Positions 1 to 12,354 of a DNA stretch of 64,000 bases are shown piece after piece; within the stretch, counting starts at the first letter, position 1, and each line of letters starts with the position of its first letter. The stretch comes from Neopestalotiopsis rosae (Eukaryota > Ascomycota > Sordariomycetes > Amphisphaeriales > Sporocadaceae). The notes under the pieces were generated by a model. That model had not been told where the DNA came from, did no database searches, and saw only the letters and a program-made list of their open reading frames with translations. Where the stretch lies: contig JALGAS010000011.1 in the NCBI GenBank assembly GCA_023078685.1, positions 620,001 to 684,000 on the forward strand, read 5' to 3'. The position numbers and the translations under genes are program-made.

Positions 1-140
1 AAACTTTTAGAGGAGCCTCCCTGCAATCGATCTGTGAAGTGACACAAAAGTCCTGTTGTGTATACGTTTCTGTTTACGAACGAAGCTCAAACCTATCTTG
101 TCAATTCTCGTTTTCATTCGCATCCTTCTGACTGTTTATC

Positions 141-1162
141 ATGGTGGCTGTGCGGACCGTAGATTTGCCCTTTCTGGGCATCCGTGCCGGCTACGCCTTG
201 GACGAAAAGACATTTGATCCTTCGAAGCCGACGTGCATGCTCATAAACTCCATGTGCATGACCTCGGCTCTCTTTCGGCCACAATTCGAGGATGAAGCGC
301 TCGCAAAGGTGATGAACCTCGTTGCCATTGAGCCCCTCGGCCATGGCGCAACCACATGCGCCTCTCAGCAGTTCACCTACTGGGACTCGGCCAGAATGGC
401 GCTACTCGTCTTGGACCACCTAAAAATTGACAAGTTTTTTGCTCTTGGAACGAGCCAGGGTGGCTGGATGGTGACACGCCTGGCTCTGCTGGCTCCCAAC
501 AGAGTACGTTGCTTCACCTGATCAAAGCCACGTGCAACCTCGACCGAGGACTGACGCTTCTCTTCTGTCTATAGATTCAGGGCCTTCTCCTGTTGGGCAC
601 TTCCATGGACTGTGAGTCGGCCGACTCGCGTACCAAGGGCTGCTGGGACCCCGTGCCTTTCTTCAAGCCCTTTATACAGTCGTGGACCAGCGCTGAACCC
701 ACGCCGGATTTTGTTCCCAGTCAAGACTGGCTCGGAGCCTGCACCGGCCTTGGGTTTGGATCCGCAGGCACTGCAGAGAACACGGACTTTTGGAACCGCA
801 GCATTAGCGAGGTATACAAGGGCGATGAGGGTAGGCGAAAGCTCAAGATGGCCACCATCTGTCTGGCCGAGAGAGATAGTCTCCTACTCAGGCTCGAGTA
901 TATTACGTGCCCGGTACACTGGCTCCAGGTATGTCAGACTTCCCTGCATCGACAGAACTTGAAGAGTATTAACGAGTATGATCACCAGGGCACCGAAGAT
1001 GTCGTCTATTCGACACAGATTGCCACTGAACAGATTGCGCTATTCACTTCTTCTCGCGATGCTCATGTCAACTTCATTGAGGGTGGAGCCCATTATCTGA
1101 GCGCTTCGAACCCTGTCGAGGTAAACCAGGCTCTGTTAGCCTTGGTTCAGAAATCCTTTTGA
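141..1162 (+). CDS. Alpha/beta hydrolase fold protein (3 exons)
   Basis: Exons 141-503, 575-928 and 989-1162 give 296 aa. Intron 1 (504-574) starts GTACGT and ends TATAG. Intron 2 (929-988, 60 nt) keeps frame and so looks like coding sequence, but removing it joins HWLQ to GTED, as in related fungal hydrolases, and it has a TTAACG branch-like site. The protein shows the nucleophile elbow G-T-S-Q-G-G (Ser near residue 111), an oxyanion-side segment EPLGHG, and a late G-G-A-H-Y holding the probable catalytic His. These are the marks of a serine alpha/beta hydrolase. The substrate cannot be told, and no signal peptide is seen, so it is probably cytosolic. It is convergent with the TOR gene, with 434 bp between stop codons. 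Family call is firm, exact function unknown. Confidence 0.85.
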
Positions 1163-1596
1163 GAGCTGTAGGTAAAGTCATCAATGTACATTAGGAGCAC
1201 GGAATGGTGGCCAATCAGGAAGGCATCGGGATATTATGTCATGAACCTTTTTGCGAGCTATGTAACATGCGCATCTTTGTCGGTAGAAATCCTTGTCAAG
1301 ACTTTTTAGTATGACTTGAGCAATGATTCTCAAGTTGATTGTACCTACCAGGCTTCCAGCCTCGCATTAGATACGTACATACCACAGACGGGACTCCTCA
1401 GCTTCCCTCCAAATCATCGCTTATCTCCAAAGGTATAACGCCTTTTCCTTATCTACATCGGACGCCAAGCCATAGATACTCCAACACGCCTGCGAAAAGA
1501 TTCAACCGAATTGTCATACGAAGACAGGACCCCATTGTACGAGATATCAACCGCGAGAGCTATCGTATACCCCCGCGTACCAGAGACGGATTGGAT
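1163..1596. other. Convergent 3' intergenic region
   Basis: This gap lies between the hydrolase stop and the TOR stop and must hold both 3' UTRs. A plus-strand open frame at 1339-1725 runs into the TOR last exon but has no family features, so I do not call it a gene. Confidence 0.6.
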
Positions 1597-4500
1597 CTAC
1601 CAGAACGAGCACCAACCTATGTAATGCTGACACAGGTTCTCCAGTCTGGTAGCCTCCATAATGAGTTTGTTCACCTGGGCATTAACCTCCAGCTCCTCGC
1701 CCGGCTTGAAATCACGGCCGTGTAGCTTTTGAGATACTCTGTCAAGAACCTCAAGAGCACGTGCGTTCTGCGGATCTGCTTCCATCGCTCCGTCGATACC
1801 GTTGGGCATCACGCTCGAGTTGGTGCGAGCACGTGGACGAGGAGGTCCGCCAGCTGTGACTGAAGCGTCGGGCGCATGTTGCTGGGCGGCGAGATACTCT
1901 GAGGGAGGGTGCTCAGCATCCAGTATCGACGGGCGACGCGCTCGCGGGCCGTGGCCGTTATCAGTCGTAAAGTTCGGTCCCGCTGGTGAGGCAGTCTTCG
2001 TAAGACGCCAGGTCAGGAGGGGATCGTGAATGAACTGTTATTCGCGTGTCAGTAATCATCCACTTACGGGGACCGACAGCTCGGAGCACGAAGGGAATAT
2101 GGGAGGAGAGGAAATAAACTTACAGCTTCAAGCACAGCCATGACACTCTCCTTGTTCTCACGGAGGACGCGCATAACGTGCTCACAGGTGATGCGGAAGC
2201 TGCCTTCGATGTTGCTAACTTCCATGGCGTAGGTAAGCATTCGCGTGAGACGGAACGGTACTTGCTCGGGGTACTTGTCACGTTTGCAAGCAACCTCGAA
2301 ACAATCACCAAAATCAATGTGGATGATCTTTCCTGTAATGCGGTCAAGCATGAGATTGCTGGGGTGACGATCTCCCAGACCCAGGATATAACCAACGATG
2401 CTCATCACACCGAGTGAGCGGGTGTAGTTGGTTCGTCGCTCCAGCCAGGCCTCGGATGACTTGCTCTTGAGCCAGAGGACACGGTACAAGTCCTGACCAG
2501 TTGTGTTATCCAGCGCATAGCCAAATACCTCCACTTTTTGCATCAGTGTCAAATTGTCGTAGTCCGGTGCCATCTGCAACATGATGCGGTGCTCAATGTT
2601 GAGAAGAATCTTTCTGCTCTCGCGATATTCTCTGATCAGCACGTGAAGGGTATCACTGTTGGGTACCCAACCAAGCAGACCAGAGTTTTGACTCAGGGGA
2701 ATAGCGGGATAGCGTTGGATTCCAAGATGGCGCTTGTAACATTCTGAATCGTTTGCCAACAGCGTGTTGCATAGTCCAAAGAGCTGCATGCATCGTTCAT
2801 CCTGTCGGATATCTTCATGGCCCTTGAGCAGGAAAGCGTACGACGTGCCGTCACTGCCTGTGACATTCAACTTTCGTGGCCGCTGCTTGGAGTTGATAAC
2901 GCTGAATGTCGAGTCGAATTTGATGATGCGCACGACAGGCGCGCCGCTCTTGTAAGTGCCGGGAACAGCCAGATCAAGATTGTTGGAGTGCTGCAATTTG
3001 GGAGAGCAGTACATGAGCTCAAGGGATGTCATTTGTGGCAGTTGACGTCCAATCCGCCTGAACACCTGGTAGTACAGATCCCATGCCTGGTTCAGATCAT
3101 TCACGTCCTGGCTCTGCTCGTATTGGCGGCACCAGTCGCGAGCCTCTGCCAGATCGCGGCCAAAAGTTTGCGCAAAACTGACCTCTCGGAGGGTCTCTGG
3201 TCCTGCCTCGAGTTGATCGTGAAGCGGTCCTAGGGTGGCGAACATGCCCTGGATGTTGTGGTCACCAAAGTAGAGACGACTAGCCTCTTCCAGGCCTTCG
3301 TGCCATTGTTCATGCCAAAGGACAGCAACCCTGATCAGCTCGTGACTGACAATGTCGGCCTGTTCGACCAGCTTAGGGCTGTGAGCACGCATACTATCCA
3401 TGATCTGCGCAGCCGACTGTGATCTGCGCGAGCTTTGAGCTGACTTCATTGCAACTGTAAGTGGATACACCAAGGCTTGGGGATGGTTACGCCCGACGTC
3501 AGCCAATAGGTTGTGAATCGACTGTCTAACCCGAACATTGCGCTGGTTGATTCTAGCAATCAGCTGTGGGATGACTTCAAGCCACGTGTCGACGCTGACG
3601 GTAGCAAACCCTGAGACCACCGCGCTATTGACTTCATTGCTACCTCCATGAGCAAACCACAGGGTTAGCAGCCTAAGGGTGTCCTGTAGGGAGCTACCGG
3701 AGGATAAAGCAATAGATTTGAAGAAGCCCTGAACAGCCGGCACGACGTGATTGACAATCACAGCCGCGTCTGGTCGCGGGATCGCCCGGTCATTTTGCGA
3801 CGAGGTGAGCGCCTGGACAATCTCAAAGTTGGCCAGTGCCCAGGCATGCCATGCCTTGTAGGACTTGGGGCTGTACTTGGTTGCTTGAGAATAAGCTGCC
3901 AAGATATCCTGAACATTACTGTACTGCCATGCATTCTTGTTCAATGCAACTTGCCACTCTCCCTGTCTGAGATAGCACTTGGCGAGCAACTCTGTCTGCT
4001 CTTGCAGCGCTTCAAGTGCGTGTTGTGGAGCTTTGCGAGAGTGCATGGCCAGATGCATGTCCAGGTTCTGGCCGTTTTGCATATTTGGCAGCTCGGCAGC
4101 GATGCTTGTTCGATTCATCTCAAAGGCCAAGGCCGTATCTTCTGTGAACTGTCGGAGGCATGCCAGAATCTTCTCATCGTATCCGGTATTCCGCAACTTG
4201 GGCCCCTGACCAAGCTCCCACTGATACTTCAGGACCGCATAAATGACTTGCGGCGGAATGCCATGACCAACGTGTGGTCGACCGGGTTGCCTCGGCATAC
4301 CCAGTTCAGCATCGCCCCAGTAGGGGATAACAGACTCAAGCGGTTGCTCGATGCCAATCAGCTGCATGAGCGACTTTTCGGCCAGGCCCATGCGGTTGGA
4401 CTTGCGGCAGAGGTTCGCAAATTTGATCCACATGTTCATATTCTCCTGTGGTGTAATGACCAGGTTTCGCAACCTAAGCATCCGGGACCATACCTCCACA

Positions 4501-7500
4501 TTACGTTGGCATCCCTTCAAACGCGCCTCCCAAGTTCTTCGGATGGTATCCTTCTTCTCGTGGTCTGCTTGCTTGTATACGATAAGTTCTTCGAGCTCTG
4601 CCAGCATTTGCACACGAACAACAACTTGATAGGCTCTGTTATAAGACTCGCTCACGAGCGCACTAAGCTCCGTGTCGAGACCTTCGCGAGTCTGCTGAAT
4701 GCAATCTGCTGCCTTCTGGAATTGATTCCGGTGCAGTGCCAAAATCGCACCAAAGAACGAGCGGTCTGGTGATTGATGTTTCATGGATTGCAAGTACTTG
4801 TCCATGGAATCCCATTTACCTTGGCCCCAAGCAGCAGCAGTTGCGAGGCCTGCAATTCGGCGCTGAATCTCCGGGGCCGAGTTTGACCACGCGTTGCCAG
4901 CAATATTGGCCAACGCGTCCCACTCGCCCAGGGCGTGCAGACAGCGCATCTTTCCCATGACGATATCAATAGGAACAGCCTGGTCAGGCGGCACCTCTTT
5001 TTCGCGCTTGTTGTAGAAGGCGAGAGCCTCGTCCCACCTTTCTAGCTTCTCAAACCAAGTCTCTCGGAGTTGGATGCCGTCCTTGTACAACTGTGCCTTA
5101 CGGAGAATGCCAATAGCAGCATCGTATTGCTGAAGTTGATTGTTGATAACGATCAATGCTTCGACAGCAGGTCCACTCTGATCTTGCAAAAATTCCAACT
5201 CCTTGTAATGAAGTGCCTTTGCGTACGCATGACAACGCGCGGCCTCCCGTCCCAATACCCTGATATCGATGGGCAGAGCCTTGTCATCGTGCTCCATAAA
5301 CTCGGCAAGGTTTAGGAGCAAACCCAGCAAATCGGGTGGAACGTTTTCGGACCTGATTGCGTTCTCAATGTTTGCAATCAACTCGTCTTGGAACTGCTCG
5401 TAGAGCTCGCTCCAGCAGCTCACAAAAGCAGAGTTGAATAGTTCACGCGCCAGCGGCAGGTAAACACTGGCAAGCACGGCACACGCACGAAGCGCGTGGT
5501 TGGGAGATTCGGTCAGAAGCGTCGTGCTGAAGCGTCGGAGCCACTCTTGCCAATCCTCTTTGGTGGATTTGCCCTTGGTATCCCATGCACTTTTCAGGTG
5601 AATGGCATTCATCTCGAGCTTCTTTCCTCCCAGCTCGGCAAATGATGGTTCATCTGGCTGGTCGGAGAATCCAGCTTGTGAGCTAAGATCTTGGGGTAGC
5701 ACCTCACCCTTTTGCAATTTGCTGATAAGTAGATCGTAGTTCTGATGTTGAATTGGGTAGATCTGAAGCACCTTGTTGACGGTACCCATGAAGTGGAGGT
5801 AATCCTTACCCAGCTGCTGGATGAGAGCACACAGAGTGTCGAGGGCTGCCAGACGAAGCGAAGACTCGCCGCTTGTCGAGAGAACACGAGCCAGTGGATG
5901 GATGATCTTGGCAGCGTAGTCATTCAGATTGACTTGACGTGAGATCTTGCCGATAGTCTCGATTGCTGACTTTCGAAGGAATGTAGGTTGTCCGGGCTTC
6001 TCAAAAGTCTGAACAATAACTGGTACAATGAGATGCATATATTCTTCGGCACTGGCGCCGAACACCAAGAAAGCATGCAAGACTCTCTCGGATGGGATTC
6101 TCTTGGTAGATGCATCTTTGTCAAGGACACTCAGCATCATTGGCAAAAGCCCCGCCAAGTAGACCTTGAATTCTCCTTCGAGAGACCGCGAAATGGCTTC
6201 CACCAAAGATAGGATGGTGGATTGTAAGGATCCTGATGCGCGTCCCCAGTATTCTCTTAATGTTTCCACAATCTCTGGTAGGAAGTTTCGAATGTGTTGG
6301 CGTACAATGCTTACCAATGTTGCAAGCTGGTTGAAATAAGACTCCAGCCTATTCAGAGGCGATGTTTTGATGACCTGAAGGAAAGCGGGAATGATGCGAT
6401 CTAGGAAAGAAACACATTCCAGACCCAGGGTTCGGAAGATGGCCATTATTGCTTCGATAACACTAGCATGGTGTTGTTGAAGTGACTGGTCTTTGAGAAT
6501 ATTCAGAAGCGCATTGATAGCGACAGTCGGGTAGTACTCCTTGCTCGATGGCGTTAGGCCGGTCATCATAAGAGAGATATCAGTCATTCGTGTAGATTCG
6601 GCATTCTTGGCGGCGTCGGGTGTTCGCTCCTCAACTTGTTGGTGTCTGTACGGATCTAGCGCACCAAGGATACCCATGAGCTTAATAGTCTCCTGGCGCA
6701 AAGGTCCGCGTTGAGGCTCGGCACGGATAATATTTTGTAATAACTCGAGCAGCTGGGGATATTCGAGGTACGGATCAATTACATATCCGCTATTGCTCGC
6801 GAGTTGTCCGAGGGTATGGAGAGCTGCGAGACGTTTCGGTGTTGAGCTCTGATCTTGCAGAGCATCAATAATTATCGGCATCAGCTCATCCTTGTGTTTG
6901 AGCATATCTTCGCCTCCAACAGTGCAAAGCTCTCCAATAGCTTTGAGGATAGTAGCCGCAACAGCTGAGCTGGGATCCCGCGCCTTGGGCAAAAGGACGG
7001 CCATTATAGGTTCGACATAAGGTTTGATCAGGGCCTGAGCGTTCTGTACCAAAAGGCTTAATAACTTCGCACTCTCTTCCTTGTTGCGTGCTACGTCGGT
7101 GTATTCCAGCTCGGTGAGCATCTGGATCAATGTCTTTCTCAGCGATGGTATGACATAGGCAGGATTGTACCGGGCAAGGCGACCGATAATCGAAATTGCC
7201 ACTTCACGTATCGAGAAGTCCTCGTCATTGAGTGCAAAGAAAAGTGTCCGAATATTTTCAGCCTTGGAGAGATGATGGTCGAATCTCTCGTCCAATGCCG
7301 CAAGCACGGTTCGTCGAATGTCAGCTTCCGGATCAGCCACACCCACGGTCAACAATTTTTCAATCACGTCTCCAACCACTTGTAAAGCATGATAGCTAGT
7401 CTGGTTGACAATAGGGTCTCGGACGTATAGCTGACAACATGTCAAGGCGGCAGCCTCCCGAATCTGAGGGTCGTCATCTTCGACATATTTGATGGCTACG

Positions 7501-9506
7501 TCGCGAACGAATTCGTTCAATACATGACCTAGGATATCAGTCAGCATAATGATTCAATTATCATCAGTGAGGAAGCGCTGCTCATCACGCAGCAATTCTT
7601 CCGGAATTGAAACGGCGTGCACTGTGGAAGACGTACCAGAAAAGTCGAAGCTGCCAAGTGTGTTGAGTGCCAGCTTAATCTCAGCTTTGCGATGCTCATA
7701 GGCATGCGGGTCTTTTGTGTCCTTCGGGATAATGGGCACTGAGGACAGTGTGTTTGGAGTTGGTGCTCCAAGAGGCTTAAAAGGCTCACCACAGAGGACT
7801 TTACTGAGCATATCAAGAAGTCTTTCTTGGATAGTTGCCTTGACTGGCGGGATGTAAAATGCCATGTCGACCAGCGCTTGCGTAAGCTTTGGCGTAAGCT
7901 CGCAAGCAAAGATTGGATCCAACAGAGCCTCCATGTATTTGCTGAGTGTTTGGCCAACGGCTACGGCCAATCTGCTTATACAGTCAAAGACAGGGTCCAC
8001 GGAGCCTCTTCTTCTTGATTGAATACTCAGACCCTCTCTGACGTAAATAAGAACGCCGTCCAGATAAGGCGCAATAGCGCTCTTCACTGAATTGGCAATG
8101 TTACCGATGGCGAGGAAGGCGTCATTACGCTCCTTGTCTTTCTTCAACATGCCGGAGAGATAAAGCATGAACTTATGAAGGTATGAGTGCGCAAAGTCGG
8201 CGGGAGCGTAGTTGGCGAGGTTCGGTATCAACAAGACGACAGTTTTCCTTATGATGGGGTCTTTGTGATCCTTGTGGCGGAAGACGATCTCACAAGCGTC
8301 TTGGTAATGGTCTTGCATGAACATGCCACCATTCTCGAGCAACTCCCTAAGCACCAAGAGCGAGCCATGAATAGACTCGACAGTGTTAATGCGAAGTCCA
8401 ACGATGAGTTCGTTATACATCTTGGTCATCCATGCTGCCTTCATTTCTTGATCTCGTTCCCGAATGATGCGGAAACAGGCACTAACTGTCTCACCAGAGG
8501 TGGCTCGGATGAGTTGCCTAGAATCTCGGAGGCCAACCCAGATGAGATCAAAGATCAGACTGACGTAGGAGTACATGAGGGTGGGGGCGTTTCTAGCCAG
8601 TTCGCGCAGGACAAGGACAGCACTATATCTCTTCTCCTCAACTCGTTCTGACTGCAGCCATTCGAGTGACGTTTTGACTTCAGACTCCACCAGCTCCGAG
8701 ATGAGAGAGCCTCCAGGTCTGCAGAGCTTTCCCAATGCAACGGCGGCTGGTTGCATGGGTACGATGTCCTGTCCTCGCAGGATTCCCTTGAGGTTGTTAG
8801 TGAAGCGAGTATACTTGAGCGTAACGTCTACACCATCAAAGTCAGCCAACGCATCCATGGCGTACACGCCACCGAGGCGATCCGCAGATATGTTGCTGTG
8901 CACAAGGCTCGTAATTTTGCTATTGACTTGATTGTAGAAGGCGGTAAATGTGTCGCCGGGTTGGTCTATAGAACACGGTTAGCAAGTTGTGGATGATAAA
9001 GGAAAAGAAAACATGAAGAGCGCTTCGCCGTAAGTGAGCACTCTAGACATGACAATTGGTGACCAGTGCGACTGAAGCTGTGAAGACAGTATCGATCCTG
9101 GAAAAGCACAAATCATGCGCTTTCAACCCGAGGCATGTTCAATACGTCGGCATTCAAGACAGCGACCACCATAGCCATGTTGCTGCTCAGAAGCTGCGCC
9201 GCGGCGTCCACGAGGAACTCAGCTGTGTGGAGCATGAGAGAATAAAGACATACCTCGACAGGTGCTCGCAACGAGCTCCCGTAATCGTTGGGCGGCATGT
9301 TTCCTGGTATCGTCGGTGACCCTAAGCCACAGGGAACAAGTGTTAGTCTCAGCATTTCTACGAAAAGGATTGGCGAAATTCCAGATGAGGTTTTGCAGAT
9401 CTTTGTGTTGACAGGGTAGGGAGGGATCTGCTAACTTGGCTCTGAGATCCTTGGTGATGTTGTCCAGTGCCTCGAGGGCGAGCTGGTTGCTATACGGTTG
9501 GGCCAT
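1597..9506 (-). CDS. tor: TOR serine/threonine kinase (PIKK family), 5 exons
   Basis: Exons, 5' to 3' on the minus strand: 9506-9436, 9321-9254, 8965-7637, 7528-2124, 2034-1597; 2436 aa, the normal size for fungal TOR. Introns are 114, 288, 108 and 89 nt. Splicing restores conserved joins: [32 protein letters not shown] and [13 protein letters not shown]. Domain order is N-terminal HEAT repeats (to about residue 1200), FAT, FRB (about 1885-1985), kinase domain with catalytic G-D-R-H-P-S-N (Asp about 2209) and I-D-F-G-D (Asp about 2228), then a C-terminal FATC ending in GWCSFW. The FRB keeps the Ser of EEASRLYFG (about 1906), whose mutation gives rapamycin resistance in yeast TOR, so the kinase is predicted drug-sensitive. 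TOR is the catalytic core of TORC1/TORC2, controlling growth, translation and autophagy. Only one TOR gene lies in this window. Confidence 0.98.
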
Positions 9507-11139
9507 CGTGGGTGGGGGATATGGAGGGGTTGTCGTCCCAGACGAATCTGGGGTGAATCGTGTTCGAGTTCGAGGCCGATTGCGGATGACTAAGTTCGTC
9601 TAGAGGGTATAGCATAGAGGGAATTGGGGTATCGCGACTCGGGCTCGTGGGGGGTTTCCGCCGAGGTCTAAGAATTAGTGATGATGTCGTGAGAATCCAA
9701 GAAGCGGGTTCCGTCTATCGAGGCGGAACGTTCACAGATGAAGACCAGTCTATAAAGAGAGAGGGCAATGACGGAGGCGTTTGTGTTTCTGCCTTTGATG
9801 TCCTTGCCTCTGGTCTGACAGCGCTGCGCGGGTTGCGATCGTGTCTTCCTCAAGATCTTCTGTGCCCTCGGCCGCGCTGCAGTAGCTTCAGCAGAGGGCA
9901 GCAGAGACCAACGAGGGCGCGCGCGGCTTCATTCGATCAGCAGATGGTCGTGTCTCTGTTCGAGTTGCACATTCGTTGACGTCTGCAGAGGCGTCCCAGA
10001 CCGGTGAATTGGTTGATGTAGCGATTCGAGGTTTGGCGAAAGGTCGCGAAAGGGGATTATTTGTACTGAGAGTCGTTCGACACCCGTCGTAGTCGTTGTC
10101 GTCTGGGGTTCAGGAGCTCACCAAGGCAAGAGATGGGCTTGCTTGGTTGCTTGCATCAGAGGTTAGGTCGGGTCGTTGCGCCAAGCTTCGCCGGGTACAA
10201 TGCCCATGCCACCAAACCTAGTGATGCTCCGCCTGCTCGGTCCAGGTGATGGAACTTTTGATGGGAAGTACTTGTCAGACTACCGTCACGAGTGCGTGAA
10301 TGACTTTGAACTGTGACTTTGGTATGTAGAAGCGTGGAGATGCACAGTGTGATGTTGACTAACGGTAGAGCGGGGGTACTTTGGCGTGGGGACTCTCAAG
10401 CTCTTATCGTTATCGGGACGTGACTGATGCTTGAAGCGCGGCTAACCGCTCCGAGTCAGCTCTGGAGCTTATGGTTGATTGAAACTGTTCTTGACTGTTG
10501 GTCAGGCGGCGACGGATGGAGATGTTTCTAGACAAGGTTGAACGAAGGATACTGGTTCTTTGTTGTAGGCATCAATTGAAATGAAACTTTTTGGTATGAC
10601 TCCAGCAATCGCACTTAGGTTCTGTCAAACGGCTGCTTCAATAAACACATGCATCACTTGACAAACGCGCTAACCCCAGGTACTGAGGTACTTGCTGAAG
10701 CCTGGAGAGTCAAGACGGACCTGAAGAGGCTCATCCATGATTGGCCAGTCGCATCTAAAGCTGCAACAACCAATTCAGCTAACGTAGTAGCCAGTCAGTC
10801 CATAGCGCGAACCGCCACTCTGTGTGTCGCTTTGCATTGATTGATGCTCATTCACATCCCATACAACCAATTCCCTACTTCTTCAAATTCTGCACTTATT
10901 TCGATAGAAACGAACATTATTTGCTTGACGCCATCAGCCAATTCAAGTATTATAGCCTCTGGAAAACACCGGCACTTTCACATAAAGTTCCTTCGAGTTC
11001 GCGACAACGTTGGAATTTGGAGCCAAACCTCGAACAGCAGCAGTCTGCCATCAAGTCCGCAACCTCCAGAAAGCCGACTACCCACTGTCTGGTCGCCACG
11101 ACAGCAAGACTTCAGAACCTTTCGATACTAGGCGCGACC
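9507..11139. promoter_or_regulatory. Shared divergent upstream region of TOR and Rtf2
   Basis: This 1.6 kb lies between two start codons facing away from each other and must hold both promoters and 5' UTRs. Open frames inside it (for example 9647-9979) have no recognisable domain. The frame of Rtf2 stays open upstream to 10822, before the ATG at 11140, without resembling the family. Confidence 0.6.
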
Positions 11140-11991
11140 ATGGGAAATGATGGTGGCTCCATTCCAAAGCGCCGCGAGCTGGTCAAAAACGCGGCGCGGG
11201 CTCCTACGGCCACGGAATTAAAAGAGACGTTGCTCGAGTCTCTAACGCATCTATGGAACTTCTGTCCCCTATCATCACTGCCTCTCGACTACTCCAATAC
11301 TGTCTCTGACGGGAGAGGGCGGCTATACAACTACGAGTCGATCTTACAGTGCTTGCTCCCAAGCGAAGACGGAAGTGTGCCAGAGGCTCAGCTAGAAGCA
11401 TATCGGGAATCAGGCATCAAGAGCCTCAAGGACGTTGTAAGGGTCAAGTTCACAGTGCGCAAGGATGAGAAGGGACGGGAGTTCAGGGCATGTCCGATCA
11501 GTCTCAAGGAGCTTGGTGCCTCGACAAAAGCAACATACATTGTTCCCTGCGGCCATGCTTTCGCAGAAGTGGCAATGAAGGAGATATCCGGCTCGGAAAC
11601 CAAAGGGTCCGGCGAGCAGCATTGCCCCGAGTGCAGTGAAACCTTTGAGGAAAGCAACTTGATACCGATCCTACCCACGTCAGAGGAAGAGCATGCGAAA
11701 TTAAAGCAGAGATTGGAGAGTTTAAAAGCCCAGGGGTTATCGCATAGCCTCAAAAAGGACAAGACAAAAGACAAAAAGAAGCGCAAAGCAGAGGATGTCA
11801 CCAACGGTGATGCTGAAGATGGCGCCAAGAACAAGAAGGAAAAGAAGAAGGACAAGGGTTCGAATGGCATCGACAGTCGTATCAACAATGCCATGACAGC
11901 GTCATTGACCGCGCGGGTGTTGGCTGAGCAAGAAGAGAACAACAAGCGGCGAAAAATCAACGAAAGCCTCAAGAGAGAAACCGTCAGGTGA
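11140..11991 (+). CDS. rtf2: Replication termination factor 2 (Rtf2) family protein
   Basis: Single exon, 283 aa. The ATG at 11140 begins MGNDGGSIPKRREL, the usual N-terminus of Rtf2 proteins, followed by a treble-clef/RING-like region. Seen in order: W-x-x-C-P-L-S, DGRGRLYNYESIL, then CPISLKEL, PCGHAF and CPECSETF, supplying Cys and His residues for a C2HC2-type fold. The C-terminal third (from about residue 190) is charged and Lys-rich with KKDKKKRK-type tracts that could serve as nuclear localisation signals. In fission yeast, Rtf2 stabilises stalled replication forks at the RTS1 barrier and affects splicing; the same role here is inferred from family membership. It is convergent with glucosidase II beta, with 363 bp between stops. 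Confidence 0.92.
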   Translation: MGNDGGSIPKRRELVKNAARAPTATELKETLLESLTHLWNFCPLSSLPLDYSNTVSDGRGRLYNYESILQCLLPSEDGSVPEAQLEAYRESGIKSLKDVVRVKFTVRKDEKGREFRACPISLKELGASTKATYIVPCGHAFAEVAMKEISGSETKGSGEQHCPECSETFEESNLIPILPTSEEEHAKLKQRLESLKAQGLSHSLKKDKTKDKKKRKAEDVTNGDAEDGAKNKKEKKKDKGSNGIDSRINNAMTASLTARVLAEQEENNKRRKINESLKRETVR

Positions 11992-12354
11992 GGCATCATG
12001 CAAAGCCCGAGCCAGATATCAGACATACCACATGAGCAAGACTTGTATCTGCAATATAATCACTTTGCTTGGGTAGGGTTCCGTTGGCGGGGCAGCTATG
12101 ACTTGCCTTCGAGCGAACTAAATATGCAGGTCTGTTTGGAACGGTAATCAGGATTCAGCGATCACTTCATACTTCATACTTCGTGAATGATAGAAGCACC
12201 CAGAAAAGTATTCGTGTCATGAGTATGCTGAATTTCATGGTGTGCTTCGATCTTTTTGAATCGAAAAATGCTATCGACATGTCTACTGTATTCTTTCTAT
12301 ATTGTATCAAAACATCGTTCGAGGCTCTTGGCCAAGCTCATCTCTTTTGTTTGA
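11992..12354. other. Convergent 3' intergenic region
   Basis: Holds the 3' UTRs of Rtf2 and glucosidase II beta. No further gene is seen. Confidence 0.6.

Noticed and set aside
1339..1725. 128-codon plus-strand open frame
   Set aside because: It overlaps the FATC-encoding last exon of TOR on the opposite strand and lacks features.
3747..4772. 341-codon plus-strand open frame
   Set aside because: It is antisense to the conserved FAT region of TOR and shows no domain of its own.
7529..7553. Apparent in-frame stop between two TOR reading frames as a pseudogene sign
   Set aside because: The stop is inside a 108-nt GT..AG intron; splicing joins FDFSG to HVLNEF as in other TOR proteins.
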